Assembly: GCF_900114465.1 (NCBI RefSeq)
Contig: NZ_FOTD01000016.1
Span: 1 to 62,433, forward strand
Direction of reading: 5' to 3'
Length of the DNA stretch: 62,433 nt
Source of the DNA: Trichococcus palustris
GTDB taxonomy: Bacteria > Bacillota > Bacilli > Lactobacillales > Aerococcaceae
Part shown: piece by piece, positions 46,916-54,745 of the stretch
How positions within the stretch are numbered: the first letter of the stretch is position 1
Layout: every line of letters begins with the position of its first letter
Notes under the pieces: model-generated
What the model saw: the letters and a program-made list of their open reading frames with translations, nothing else
Told to the model about the DNA's origin: nothing
The model's database searches: none
Made by a program: the position numbers and the translations under genes

Positions 46916-48567
46916 TGAAAATTGTTATTATCGGAGGCGTAGCGGGGGGCATGTCCGCTGCAACGCGTTTAAGAAGACTGAATGAGAATGCCGAAATCAT
47001 CGTATTGGAAAAGGGCCCGTTCGTTTCGTTTGCGAACTGCGGCTTACCATACTACGTATCCGGGGACATCAAAGAGCGCAGCGACTTGCTTGTTCAAACG
47101 CCAGAACAATTACGTGCAAGGTTCGACTTGGATGTTCGTCCTTTCAGTGAGGCAACGGCCATTGATGCGGATAAGAAAGAAGTGACCGTCCGTTCGACTG
47201 AAGGGGAATACAAATTAGCCTACGATAAATTGATCCTGTCGCCGGGTGCGAAACCATTCGTTCCGCCCGCAGAAGGATTATCCGAAGCCAAAAACATTTT
47301 CACGATGCGTAATGTTCCAGATGGGGATGCAGTAACGGGATTCATCCTGGAGCAAAAACCGAAGAAAGCGGTCGTGATCGGCGCCGGCTTCATCGGGTTG
47401 GAAATGGCTGAGAGCTTGGCGCACCGTGGTTTGGAAGTTACAATCGTCGAAAAAGCACCGCATGTATTGCCGCCGTTCGATGAAGAAATGGCTGCTTATC
47501 TGGCGAACGAACTGAAAGAGAATGGCGTAACTCTCTATACGGGTGTTGCCGCTACTGCTTTCCAAAATGAAGGGAAAACAATCATCCTGGAAAATGGCTT
47601 GACATTGGAAAGCGACCTGACCATCATGTCGGTAGGGGTTCAACCGGAAAACGGCTTGGCTATCGCTGCGGGCATCGAAACAGGCATGCGTGGAGGGATC
47701 CTTGTTGACGAAAACTATGAAACAAGCAAAAAAGACATCTATGCAGTCGGAGATGCCATCATCGTGAAGCAACAGATCACGGGCGAAGACACGATGATCG
47801 CCTTGGCTTCACCGGCGAACCGTCAAGGCCGCCAAGTTGCCGACGTCATCAGCGGTTTGAAGAGGAAAAATAAAGGCAGCATCGGCACTGCCATCGTGCG
47901 TGTCTTCGGCTTGGCCGCTGCTTCAACGGGGCTGAATGAACGCCAATTGCAAATGGCCGGCAAAGAATATGCTGCTATCCATACCCAAGGGAAGAGCCAC
48001 GCAAGCTATTATCCGAACGCTTCAGCCATCGTATTGAAGCTGATCTTCGATCCTAAGACAGGCGAAATTTTCGGAGCGCAAGCGATCGGAGCGGACGGCG
48101 TCGACAAACGTATCGATGTCATCGCAACCGCCATCAAAGGACATTTGACCGTCGAAGATTTACCGGAATTGGAATTCACCTATGCGCCGCCATTCGGTTC
48201 CGCAAAAGATCCCGTCAACATGGCCGGATATGCGGCATTGAACATCGTCGAAGGCATTTCCGAGAATATCCAATGGCATGAGCTGGAAAAAATGCAAGTT
48301 ATGGGCTACCAACTGGTTGATGTCCGCACTGCAGGAGAGTTCAACAAAGTGGGCCGCATGGCTGGCGCCATCAACATCCCCGTCGATGACTTGCGTGCAC
48401 GCATCGGCGAGCTATCAAAAGAAACACCGATCATCGTCAGCTGTCTGAGCGGATTGCGCAGCTATATCGCTGAACGTATCTTGAAACAAAATGGATTCAC
48501 AGTCAAAAATTTAGACGGGGCATTCAGTCTGTATGCTACCGTCAGACCAGAAAAGGTGGTAAAATAA
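46915..48567 (+). CDS. CoA-disulfide reductase/rhodanese fusion
   Basis: This 550-residue flavoprotein has an FAD-binding GGVAGGMSAATRLRRL (8-23), the active-site Cys42 in FANCGLPYY, an NAD-binding GAGFIGLEMAE, and a C-terminal rhodanese domain (about 455-550) with CLSGLRS. This is the CoA-disulfide or CoA-persulfide reductase (CDR-rhodanese) architecture, which reduces CoA-bound persulfides with NAD(P)H. It is flanked by single rhodaneses and CstR. Confidence 0.9.
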   Translation: MKIVIIGGVAGGMSAATRLRRLNENAEIIVLEKGPFVSFANCGLPYYVSGDIKERSDLLVQTPEQLRARFDLDVRPFSEATAIDADKKEVTVRSTEGEYKLAYDKLILSPGAKPFVPPAEGLSEAKNIFTMRNVPDGDAVTGFILEQKPKKAVVIGAGFIGLEMAESLAHRGLEVTIVEKAPHVLPPFDEEMAAYLANELKENGVTLYTGVAATAFQNEGKTIILENGLTLESDLTIMSVGVQPENGLAIAAGIETGMRGGILVDENYETSKKDIYAVGDAIIVKQQITGEDTMIALASPANRQGRQVADVISGLKRKNKGSIGTAIVRVFGLAAASTGLNERQLQMAGKEYAAIHTQGKSHASYYPNASAIVLKLIFDPKTGEIFGAQAIGADGVDKRIDVIATAIKGHLTVEDLPELEFTYAPPFGSAKDPVNMAGYAALNIVEGISENIQWHELEKMQVMGYQLVDVRTAGEFNKVGRMAGAINIPVDDLRARIGELSKETPIIVSCLSGLRSYIAERILKQNGFTVKNLDGAFSLYATVRPEKVVK

Positions 48568-48568
48568 G

Positions 48569-48865
48569 ATGTTTCAATCAATCACAATGCCGGAATTCGA
48601 ACAATTATGGAAAAAAAACAAGGTCAAATTGGTGGATGTTCGCGAAACGGACGAATTTGAACATGCCCATATCGATGGCGCTATATCCATGCCTTTAAGC
48701 GAATTGGAAGAAAAGACCGATCAATTGAATAAAAAGGAAAACTATTATGTGATGTGTCTAAGCGGGGCCCGTTCAATGGCTGCATGCCAATATCTATCGA
48801 AAAAAGGCTATAAAGTGACAAACGTTATGGGAGGTATATCCGCCTGGAAAGGGGACGTTGTATGA
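48569..48865 (+). CDS. rhodanese-like sulfurtransferase
   Basis: This 98-residue rhodanese domain has CLSGARS as active-site loop. It starts two bases after the reductase stop and overlaps cstR by four bases. Confidence 0.9.
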   Translation: MFQSITMPEFEQLWKKNKVKLVDVRETDEFEHAHIDGAISMPLSELEEKTDQLNKKENYYVMCLSGARSMAACQYLSKKGYKVTNVMGGISAWKGDVV

Positions 48866-49125
48866 ACCAATACGACAAAAAAATAGTGAACCGCATCAAA
48901 CGTGCGGAAGGGCAGATGCGTGGCATCCTGGCCATGATGGAAGAAGGGAAAGACTGTGTGGATGTCGTGACCCAATTGTCGGCGGTCCGTTCCAGCATCG
49001 ATCGTGCCATGGGGCTCATCGTGGCGGAGAACTTGGTTGCCTGCGTGAGTGATCAAAAAAAAGATGGCATCAGTCAAGAGGAAAGCATCCAGCAAGCCAT
49101 CAACTTGCTTGTCAAAAGCCGCTAG
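48862..49125 (+). CDS. cstR: CstR, persulfide-sensing repressor (CsoR family)
   Basis: This 87-residue all-helical repressor has Cys32 and Cys61. At the position of the copper-ligand His in CsoR there is Asn57 (AENLVAC), so it fits CstR, which senses persulfides by linking the two cysteines, rather than CsoR. The three upstream sulfur-transfer genes and the matched operator support this. Confidence 0.87.
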   Translation: MNQYDKKIVNRIKRAEGQMRGILAMMEEGKDCVDVVTQLSAVRSSIDRAMGLIVAENLVACVSDQKKDGISQEESIQQAINLLVKSR

Positions 49126-49166
49126 TGTTAAAGACAGTCTGACTTTTTGCACCGGATTAAGATAGG

Positions 49167-49313
49167 CTGCTGAAAAAGTGAAGAATTGTTACTCAGAGCA
49201 AGAGGGATTTCCACTTCTATAAAGAAAACCGCATAAAAATGGTGATGAATCTCCATTTTTATGCGGTTTTCTTGTTTTTTTCACTTGAATTATGGGTAGG
49301 ACTTTTCCAGCAG
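49167..49313. mobile_element. 147-bp MITE-like element
   Basis: Terminal inverted repeats CTGCTGAAAAAGT (49167-49179) and ACTTTTCCAGCAG (49301-49313) match at 12 of 13 positions. They enclose a long hairpin that also works as terminator. No target-site duplication is clear, so the call is tentative. Confidence 0.4.
49225..49270. terminator. bidirectional terminator between cstR and the NdpA gene
   Basis: AAAACCGCATAAAAATGG and CCATTTTTATGCGGTTTT form an 18-bp stem, with T runs outside. Almost the same as the terminator at 7001-7046. Confidence 0.85.
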
Positions 49314-49365
49314 ACTCTCTAAACAGTGATGCATTCCATAACGGAAAGCTTGTTCCGGTTCCTGG

Positions 49366-50367
49366 TCAGAACAGGTTCTTTATTTTCTCGATGTTCTTGA
49401 TGATGACCGAGAGCGTTCCGTCGGGATTGTTGACGAACTCGACAACCTCGGGGTCTTTATAGAGTTCCAAGGGGATGCTGATTTCGATGCCGTTGTCGAG
49501 GCGGAATTTTTGCTTCGAATATTTCGGTCCGGCGACTGCGGCTTCGGCAGGCGCGCGGTCCACATAGCCCAGTTCCTCGATCTGCTCGAAGTATTTTTGC
49601 TTCTTCGCATAGTTGTCGCCGAAGAGGGTTTCGGCGATCATCTGGTTGTCGATGACGTTCTCTTCCTGCATGCTCTGGACGATGGCGTCCTTCGTTTCCG
49701 CCAACGCCTGGAATTCCTCATCATTGAAAGCCTTGCTTGTCTTTTGAACGGCTTTTTTGATGATGGAGATGTTCTCCTTCAGGCTTGGTTTCGGCGTATT
49801 CTCCAGGAACATTTCCGTGAAGTAGTTCACTTTTTCGCCCAGCTCGGCGATCAGGTGTCTCTTTTCGATCACATGGTATTCCATCGTTTCCAGGTTCAAG
49901 ACAAGCCCCTCTTGGATGGCTTGTTTTTGGGAAGGCAGGATGGCGCGGTTCAGGACAATCTGATTGGTCAATACGTCGCCTTCATAGGAGACGAAGTGCG
50001 TATAGCTGTCCGAGTAATTCAGCTTGAATAACCCCAGGCAAGGCACCCCATCCAATTCGAAAAGGGCGAACAGCAAGTCCGCCGCGGGGATCTCCGGATT
50101 CAGTTTGGTGATGCTGAACAGCTTGTCCGATAAGGCTTTGGTGCCTTCGACGAAATCCTCTTGGCAATTTTTGAAAAGGGAATAGACCGGGTTGTCTTCC
50201 GCCAATACCCCATCCTTCATGTTGTCGGAGTCCTCGACTTTGCCGACCATGGCTTGGATGTAGTCAATCGTCAACCGTTCCGATGTGTCCAGGCCGGCAT
50301 AGGAGAAGAGCGGTTCATTGGTGTTGATGTCCAGAATATGTAAAATGGCTTCCTTGATACGTATCAT
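49366..50367 (-). CDS. nucleoid-associated protein (NdpA/YejK family)
   Basis: This 333-residue acidic protein starts MIRIKEAILHILD, a family signature, and has SLFKN, LGLFKLNY and a C-terminal DNGIEISIPLELYKDPEVVEF segment. NdpA proteins are nucleoid-associated in E. coli; the role in Gram-positives is little known. Single gene. The family is often found in accessory regions. Confidence 0.82.
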   Translation of the reverse strand: MIRIKEAILHILDINTNEPLFSYAGLDTSERLTIDYIQAMVGKVEDSDNMKDGVLAEDNPVYSLFKNCQEDFVEGTKALSDKLFSITKLNPEIPAADLLFALFELDGVPCLGLFKLNYSDSYTHFVSYEGDVLTNQIVLNRAILPSQKQAIQEGLVLNLETMEYHVIEKRHLIAELGEKVNYFTEMFLENTPKPSLKENISIIKKAVQKTSKAFNDEEFQALAETKDAIVQSMQEENVIDNQMIAETLFGDNYAKKQKYFEQIEELGYVDRAPAEAAVAGPKYSKQKFRLDNGIEISIPLELYKDPEVVEFVNNPDGTLSVIIKNIEKIKNLF

Positions 50368-50581
50368 TTAAACTACCTCCGTTTGTATTCACGCAGATTA
50401 GTATCTCACAAAACGGGGATTGGAAAAAGCGAACAACGCATTTTTCCGGGAAAGATTGTGTCCGGGAAATGCTGTTGCCGAGAGCAATCTGTTTGGTAAC
50501 GGGGGTGAGTAGAGTATACTGAAACCAAGTATCGAATAAAATTAACACCGCAATGAATGCGCATCCAAGGAGGAATTGATT

Positions 50582-51703
50582 GTGAAAGAGGAATATCAAA
50601 AATTATTTGAACCGTATGTCTTGCCGTCCGGGGTAACCTTGCGAAACCGTGTGGTTGTAGCGCCAATGACGACGCACTCCGCTTTCGAAAACGGTATGGT
50701 CACAAACGATGAACTGGCTTATTATGCGCTTCGCTCCTGGGGTGTGGGCGCATTCATCACGGCATGCGCCTATGTGTCGGAAGGCGGAAAATCATTCGAC
50801 GGCCAAATCGGGATCACGGATGACAAATTCATACCGGGATTGAAGGCCATGGCGGATACCATCAAGGGCAAGGGGGCGAAAGCCATTCTGCAGATCATGC
50901 ATGGTGGCCGCATGGTCAACCCCAAGGTGATCGGCGGGAAGCAGCCGGTCAGCGCCAGTGAAGTAGCTGCCTTGCGTCCGAATGCCGTGGTTCCGCGTGC
51001 GTTGACAGATGAAGAAATCGAACAGATCATCAGAGACTTCGGCGAGGCGACAAGACGGGCGATAGCGGCGGGCTTCGACGGAGTGGAAATACACGGGGCC
51101 AATACATATTTGCTGCAGCAGTTCTTTTCACCGCATTCGAACCGTAGGAACGACAAATGGGGCGGCAGTCTGAAAAAACGCATGACTTTCCCTACAGCCA
51201 TTGTGGAAGCCGTCCTGAAGAGCGTAGCGGATCATGCACAAGAACCTTTTGCGGTAGGGTATCGCCTGTCGCCGGAAGAAGTCGAAGAACCAGGCATCAC
51301 CATCCCGGATACGCTGCAGCTGCTGGACAAGTTGATCAGCTATCCGTTGGACTACATCCATCTCTCAATCGGGAAATACTTCGTGACTTCCTTACGGAAT
51401 AAGGAAGACAAAACAGAAGTGTTGGATACCATCAGCAGACATGTAGCCGGGAGAATCCCGCTTATTGGAGTGGGCTCCGTCCATACACCGGAAGACGCAG
51501 TGAAGGTTATGGATAAGGGTATCCCTTTGGTCGCCCTTGGCCGCATCTTGCTGTGCGAACCGAGATGGGTAGAAAAAGTCGAGGAAGGCTGGGAATTTGA
51601 ATTGCACTACCGCATCTCGGCGGATGACATGGACAAACTGAAGATTCCGCGTGCCATGGCAGAAAGTATCCAATCCGTACCAGGGTGGTTGCCTTTCGAA
51701 TAA
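50582..51703 (+). CDS. NADH-dependent flavin oxidoreductase (Old Yellow Enzyme family)
   Basis: This 373-residue FMN TIM-barrel enzyme has VVVAPMTTHSA near the N-terminus, ILQIMHGGR, and GVEIHGANTYLLQQFFSPHSNRR, where the conserved histidine and asparagine residues bind the substrate. Late motifs are LIGVGSVHTPEDA and ALGRILLCEP. It reduces activated C=C bonds or similar substrates. GTG start behind AAGGAGG; a TTG two codons upstream is too close to the RBS. Single gene. Confidence 0.88.
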   Translation: MKEEYQKLFEPYVLPSGVTLRNRVVVAPMTTHSAFENGMVTNDELAYYALRSWGVGAFITACAYVSEGGKSFDGQIGITDDKFIPGLKAMADTIKGKGAKAILQIMHGGRMVNPKVIGGKQPVSASEVAALRPNAVVPRALTDEEIEQIIRDFGEATRRAIAAGFDGVEIHGANTYLLQQFFSPHSNRRNDKWGGSLKKRMTFPTAIVEAVLKSVADHAQEPFAVGYRLSPEEVEEPGITIPDTLQLLDKLISYPLDYIHLSIGKYFVTSLRNKEDKTEVLDTISRHVAGRIPLIGVGSVHTPEDAVKVMDKGIPLVALGRILLCEPRWVEKVEEGWEFELHYRISADDMDKLKIPRAMAESIQSVPGWLPFE

Positions 51704-51712
51704 GCGAATAGA

Positions 51713-51968
51713 GGAGAGAGTGAGACAAAAAGCGTTTGACCCGAATCACTGGAGCTAATAAGCGGAGGATGTTCATGGACCATCTGAGCATTATTCGTTA
51801 AGTGACGTCGGCTCTGCTTTTTGGAACACGTTTAGAGAGTGTGTGATAATGCGCGTTTTGACACCCGGACGTTGGAGCAACCTGCTTCCGTTCACTTCTT
51901 TTGTGAACGAAAGCAGGTTGCGAAACGGAAGTGGTGTCTGCGAATTAGAACACGTTTACGATTAATTG
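51713..51968 (-). repeat. two diverged tandem repeat units with hairpin
   Basis: Read on the minus strand, two units each begin TAAACGTGTTC (at about 51959 and 51834) and end CACTCTC, and each contains a GCTCCA...CGGGT...CAAA-CGC block. The first contains a perfect hairpin with outer stem GCAACCTGCTT/AAGCAGGTTGC (51877-51921) and inner CGTTCAC/GTGAACG. The whole gap 51704-52144 has no gene; a TATAAT at 52104-52109 precedes the EamA gene. Confidence 0.6.
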
Positions 51969-52144
51969 TTAGAAAATAAGAAAACGGCTAGGGATTGTCT
52001 CTTTTGCGTAGCGGTTCAGCGAAATAAGCTGATTTGGGAACGTTATCTCTCGTTATTTTCTAAAAAAAACCCGAAAATCCTTCAGCTTTCCCGTTATATC
52101 AACTATAATGGACGAAAAAGCGTAAAAAGGAGTAGTGTAGAGGG

Positions 52145-53074
52145 ATGTCTCGTTATAAATCTGGTGTGCTGTTCACAATCATAGGAGCCTTGTTTTGGGG
52201 GCTTTCAGGGACGTGCGGGCAATTTCTGCTGCAGTTCCGTGGCGTTACGTCAGGTTGGTTAGTATCGGTTAGGATGTTGTCGGCAGGGCTGGTTCTGCTG
52301 TTGTTGTGCTATAAAAAAGAGGGGAAGGCCATTTTTCGCGTCTGGAAAGAGACGAAAGATCGACTCGATCTGTTCATCTTTGCCGCTTTCGGACTGGCAT
52401 TCTGCCAATTTACCTACTTCTCTACGATCACTTATTCAAATGCCGGAACGGCGACGGTCCTGCAATTCTTGGCTCCGGTCCTGATCATGGCTTATCTTTC
52501 CGTCAAGAATAAAAAAATGCCGCGTGCGATGGAATTGTTGGCGATTTGCTTTGCGGTGGCGGGCATTTTCCTGCTGGCGACCCATGGCCAGTTCGACAGC
52601 CTGGCTATTTCAAAAAATGCGCTAGTCTTCGGGTTGTTGTCAGCCCTTTCGGTTGTCATCTACAATCTCCAACCGGCACGATTGATCAAAACGTACGGTA
52701 CGCTGTTGGCTCTGGGCTGGGGGATGCTTATCGGAGGAATCGTGCTGTCCTTCATTTATCAACCCTGGCAGGTGATTGGCACTTGGGATATGCCGGCGCT
52801 GCTTTCTCTGGCGGCCATCATTGTTTTGGGGACGGTCGTATCCTTCAGCTGTTACCTGGAAGGCGTCAACCGCATCGGTGCGACAGCCGGAAGTCTGTTG
52901 TCATCGGCTGAGCCGCTAGCGGCAACGTTCTTGTCGGTTGCGTGGCTGAAGGCATCCTTGGATTGGACGGATGCCTTGGGGATCGGCCTGATCCTTTCCA
53001 CAGTCATCCTGTTGACGCTGAAACCAAAAACTGCAGCTGGCATAGCGATGGCGCCAAGCGAACTAATACAATAA
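52145..53074 (+). CDS. EamA/DMT family transporter
   Basis: This 309-residue protein has ten membrane helices in two EamA repeats: FWGLSGTCGQFLLQFRGV in the first and GATAGSLLSSAEPLAATFLSV in the second, both carrying the family pattern. Likely exports a metabolite. GGAG lies 13 bases upstream of the ATG. Single gene. Confidence 0.85.
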   Translation: MSRYKSGVLFTIIGALFWGLSGTCGQFLLQFRGVTSGWLVSVRMLSAGLVLLLLCYKKEGKAIFRVWKETKDRLDLFIFAAFGLAFCQFTYFSTITYSNAGTATVLQFLAPVLIMAYLSVKNKKMPRAMELLAICFAVAGIFLLATHGQFDSLAISKNALVFGLLSALSVVIYNLQPARLIKTYGTLLALGWGMLIGGIVLSFIYQPWQVIGTWDMPALLSLAAIIVLGTVVSFSCYLEGVNRIGATAGSLLSSAEPLAATFLSVAWLKASLDWTDALGIGLILSTVILLTLKPKTAAGIAMAPSELIQ

Positions 53075-53233
53075 AAGAATCGGCAGAATCATTCACGGCG
53101 CAGTGCGACAGTATTGCGTTTTTTTTCTTGCCCTGACCCGTCAGATTTTCTAAAGCCTTCTATTTGTTTTATAATAGAATCAACAGAGAGATTGTCGAAA
53201 GATGGATGCACAGCATAGGAACGAGGGACTGAA

Positions 53234-54664
53234 ATGGTGAAGAAAACGAAGATTGTCTGCACAATCGGACCGGCTAGCGATTCGATTGATACTTTGGTGA
53301 AAATGATAAATAACGGCATGAACGTGGCAAGACTGAACTTTTCGCACGGCGAGCATGAAACGCATCTGGGCAGTTTGAACAACGTCAGGGAAGCGGCAAG
53401 GCAAGCCAATCAGGTAGTCGGTATTATGTTGGATATCCAGGGACAAAAGATACGCACACACAAAATGACGGATGATGCGGTGACCTTGACCACGGGGGAT
53501 ACTGTCCGCATCAGCATGGATCAGGTGCTCGGGACAAAGGATAAATTTTCAGTGACCTATCCGACTTTGATCGATGACGTCACGATAGGGATGCACATCC
53601 TGATCGATGACGGCCTGCTCGTTCTGCAAATAACGGACATCGATTACGAAACGAAGGAAATCATCGCTGTCGTGCAGACGGGTGGAGTGTTGAAGAATTC
53701 GAAAGGGATCAATGTGCCGGAAGCAAAATTCAGCATGCCCGGACTGACCGAAAAAGATGCAGCCGATATCCGTTTCGGTGCGGAACATGGTGTGGATTAT
53801 ATCGCGGCCAGCTTTGTCCGCAAACCGAGTGATATCCTGGAAATCATCGCGATTTTGGAGGAAATGGATGCAGCCGATACGCAAATCATCGCGAAAATCG
53901 AAAACCAGGAAGGCGTGCAGAATGCCGAGGCTATTTTGAGCGTCTGCAGCGGTCTGATGGTGGCGCGCGGGGATCTGGGTGTGGAAATAAACGGCGGCGA
54001 TGTGCCGATAGTCCAAAAAGATTTGATCCGGAAATGCAATATCGCCGGAAAACAGGTCATCACGGCGACCCAAATGCTGGACTCCATGCAATGGAATCCG
54101 CGCCCGACAAGAGCGGAAGCGAGTGACGTCGCCAACGCCATCTTCGACGGGACCGATGCGGTCATGCTTTCGGGTGAATCCGCAGTCGGCAAATATCCGG
54201 TTGAAACGGTTGCGATGATGGCGCGCATTGCGGTCAGGGCAGAAGAAGCATTGGATGTGAACGGTGGGCATCTAACGATGAGCGATCTATTCGAAAAGGA
54301 TTCCGTCACGGAGGCCATCAGCCAAGCGGCTGCGCAAACGGTCAAAAATCTGAGCATCAAAACCGTTGTGGCGGCGACCAGCTCCGGCCATACGGCACGG
54401 ATGATTTCAAAATATCGGCCAAAAGCCAATATCCTGGCGGCAACCTACAGTGAGCGGGTTCAGCGAGGGCTTTCACTCGTCTGGGGAGTCCAAGCCTTTG
54501 TGATCGATATCCCGAGAAATGTGGACGATATGCTTGAAAAAGTAACCGCTCTGGCAGTAGAGAAAGGCTTCGCCCAAAAAGGCGATGCCATCGTCATCAC
54601 CGCCGGAACACCGATACTCGAAAGCGGCACAACCAACCTCATGAAAATAGAAAAAATAGGATGA
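53234..54664 (+). CDS. pyk: pyruvate kinase (short form, variant)
   Basis: This 476-residue enzyme converts PEP and ADP to pyruvate and ATP. Visible residues include RLNFSHGEHE, the metal/phosphate site IIAKIENQEG and VARGDLGVEI, and NPRPTRAEASDVANAI. The usual LDTKGPEIRT motif is changed to LDIQGQKIRT, keeping the Arg. It lacks the extra C-terminal PEP-utiliser domain of Bacillus-type Pyk. It may be a second, paralogous kinase. No phosphofructokinase is adjacent. Confidence 0.87.
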   Translation: MVKKTKIVCTIGPASDSIDTLVKMINNGMNVARLNFSHGEHETHLGSLNNVREAARQANQVVGIMLDIQGQKIRTHKMTDDAVTLTTGDTVRISMDQVLGTKDKFSVTYPTLIDDVTIGMHILIDDGLLVLQITDIDYETKEIIAVVQTGGVLKNSKGINVPEAKFSMPGLTEKDAADIRFGAEHGVDYIAASFVRKPSDILEIIAILEEMDAADTQIIAKIENQEGVQNAEAILSVCSGLMVARGDLGVEINGGDVPIVQKDLIRKCNIAGKQVITATQMLDSMQWNPRPTRAEASDVANAIFDGTDAVMLSGESAVGKYPVETVAMMARIAVRAEEALDVNGGHLTMSDLFEKDSVTEAISQAAAQTVKNLSIKTVVAATSSGHTARMISKYRPKANILAATYSERVQRGLSLVWGVQAFVIDIPRNVDDMLEKVTALAVEKGFAQKGDAIVITAGTPILESGTTNLMKIEKIG

Positions 54665-54687
54665 AAAGCCTTTGAAAAAGGACAAAA

Positions 54688-54735
54688 AAATACCTGCTCC
54701 GGTTCCAGATAATGGAATCGAAGCAGGTATTTTCT
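54688..54735. terminator. bidirectional terminator after pyk
   Basis: AAATACCTGCTCCGGTTCC and GGAATCGAAGCAGGTATTT form the stem, between pyk and the convergent YhgE-type gene. Confidence 0.8.
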
Positions 54736-54745
54736 GTCCAGGCTC

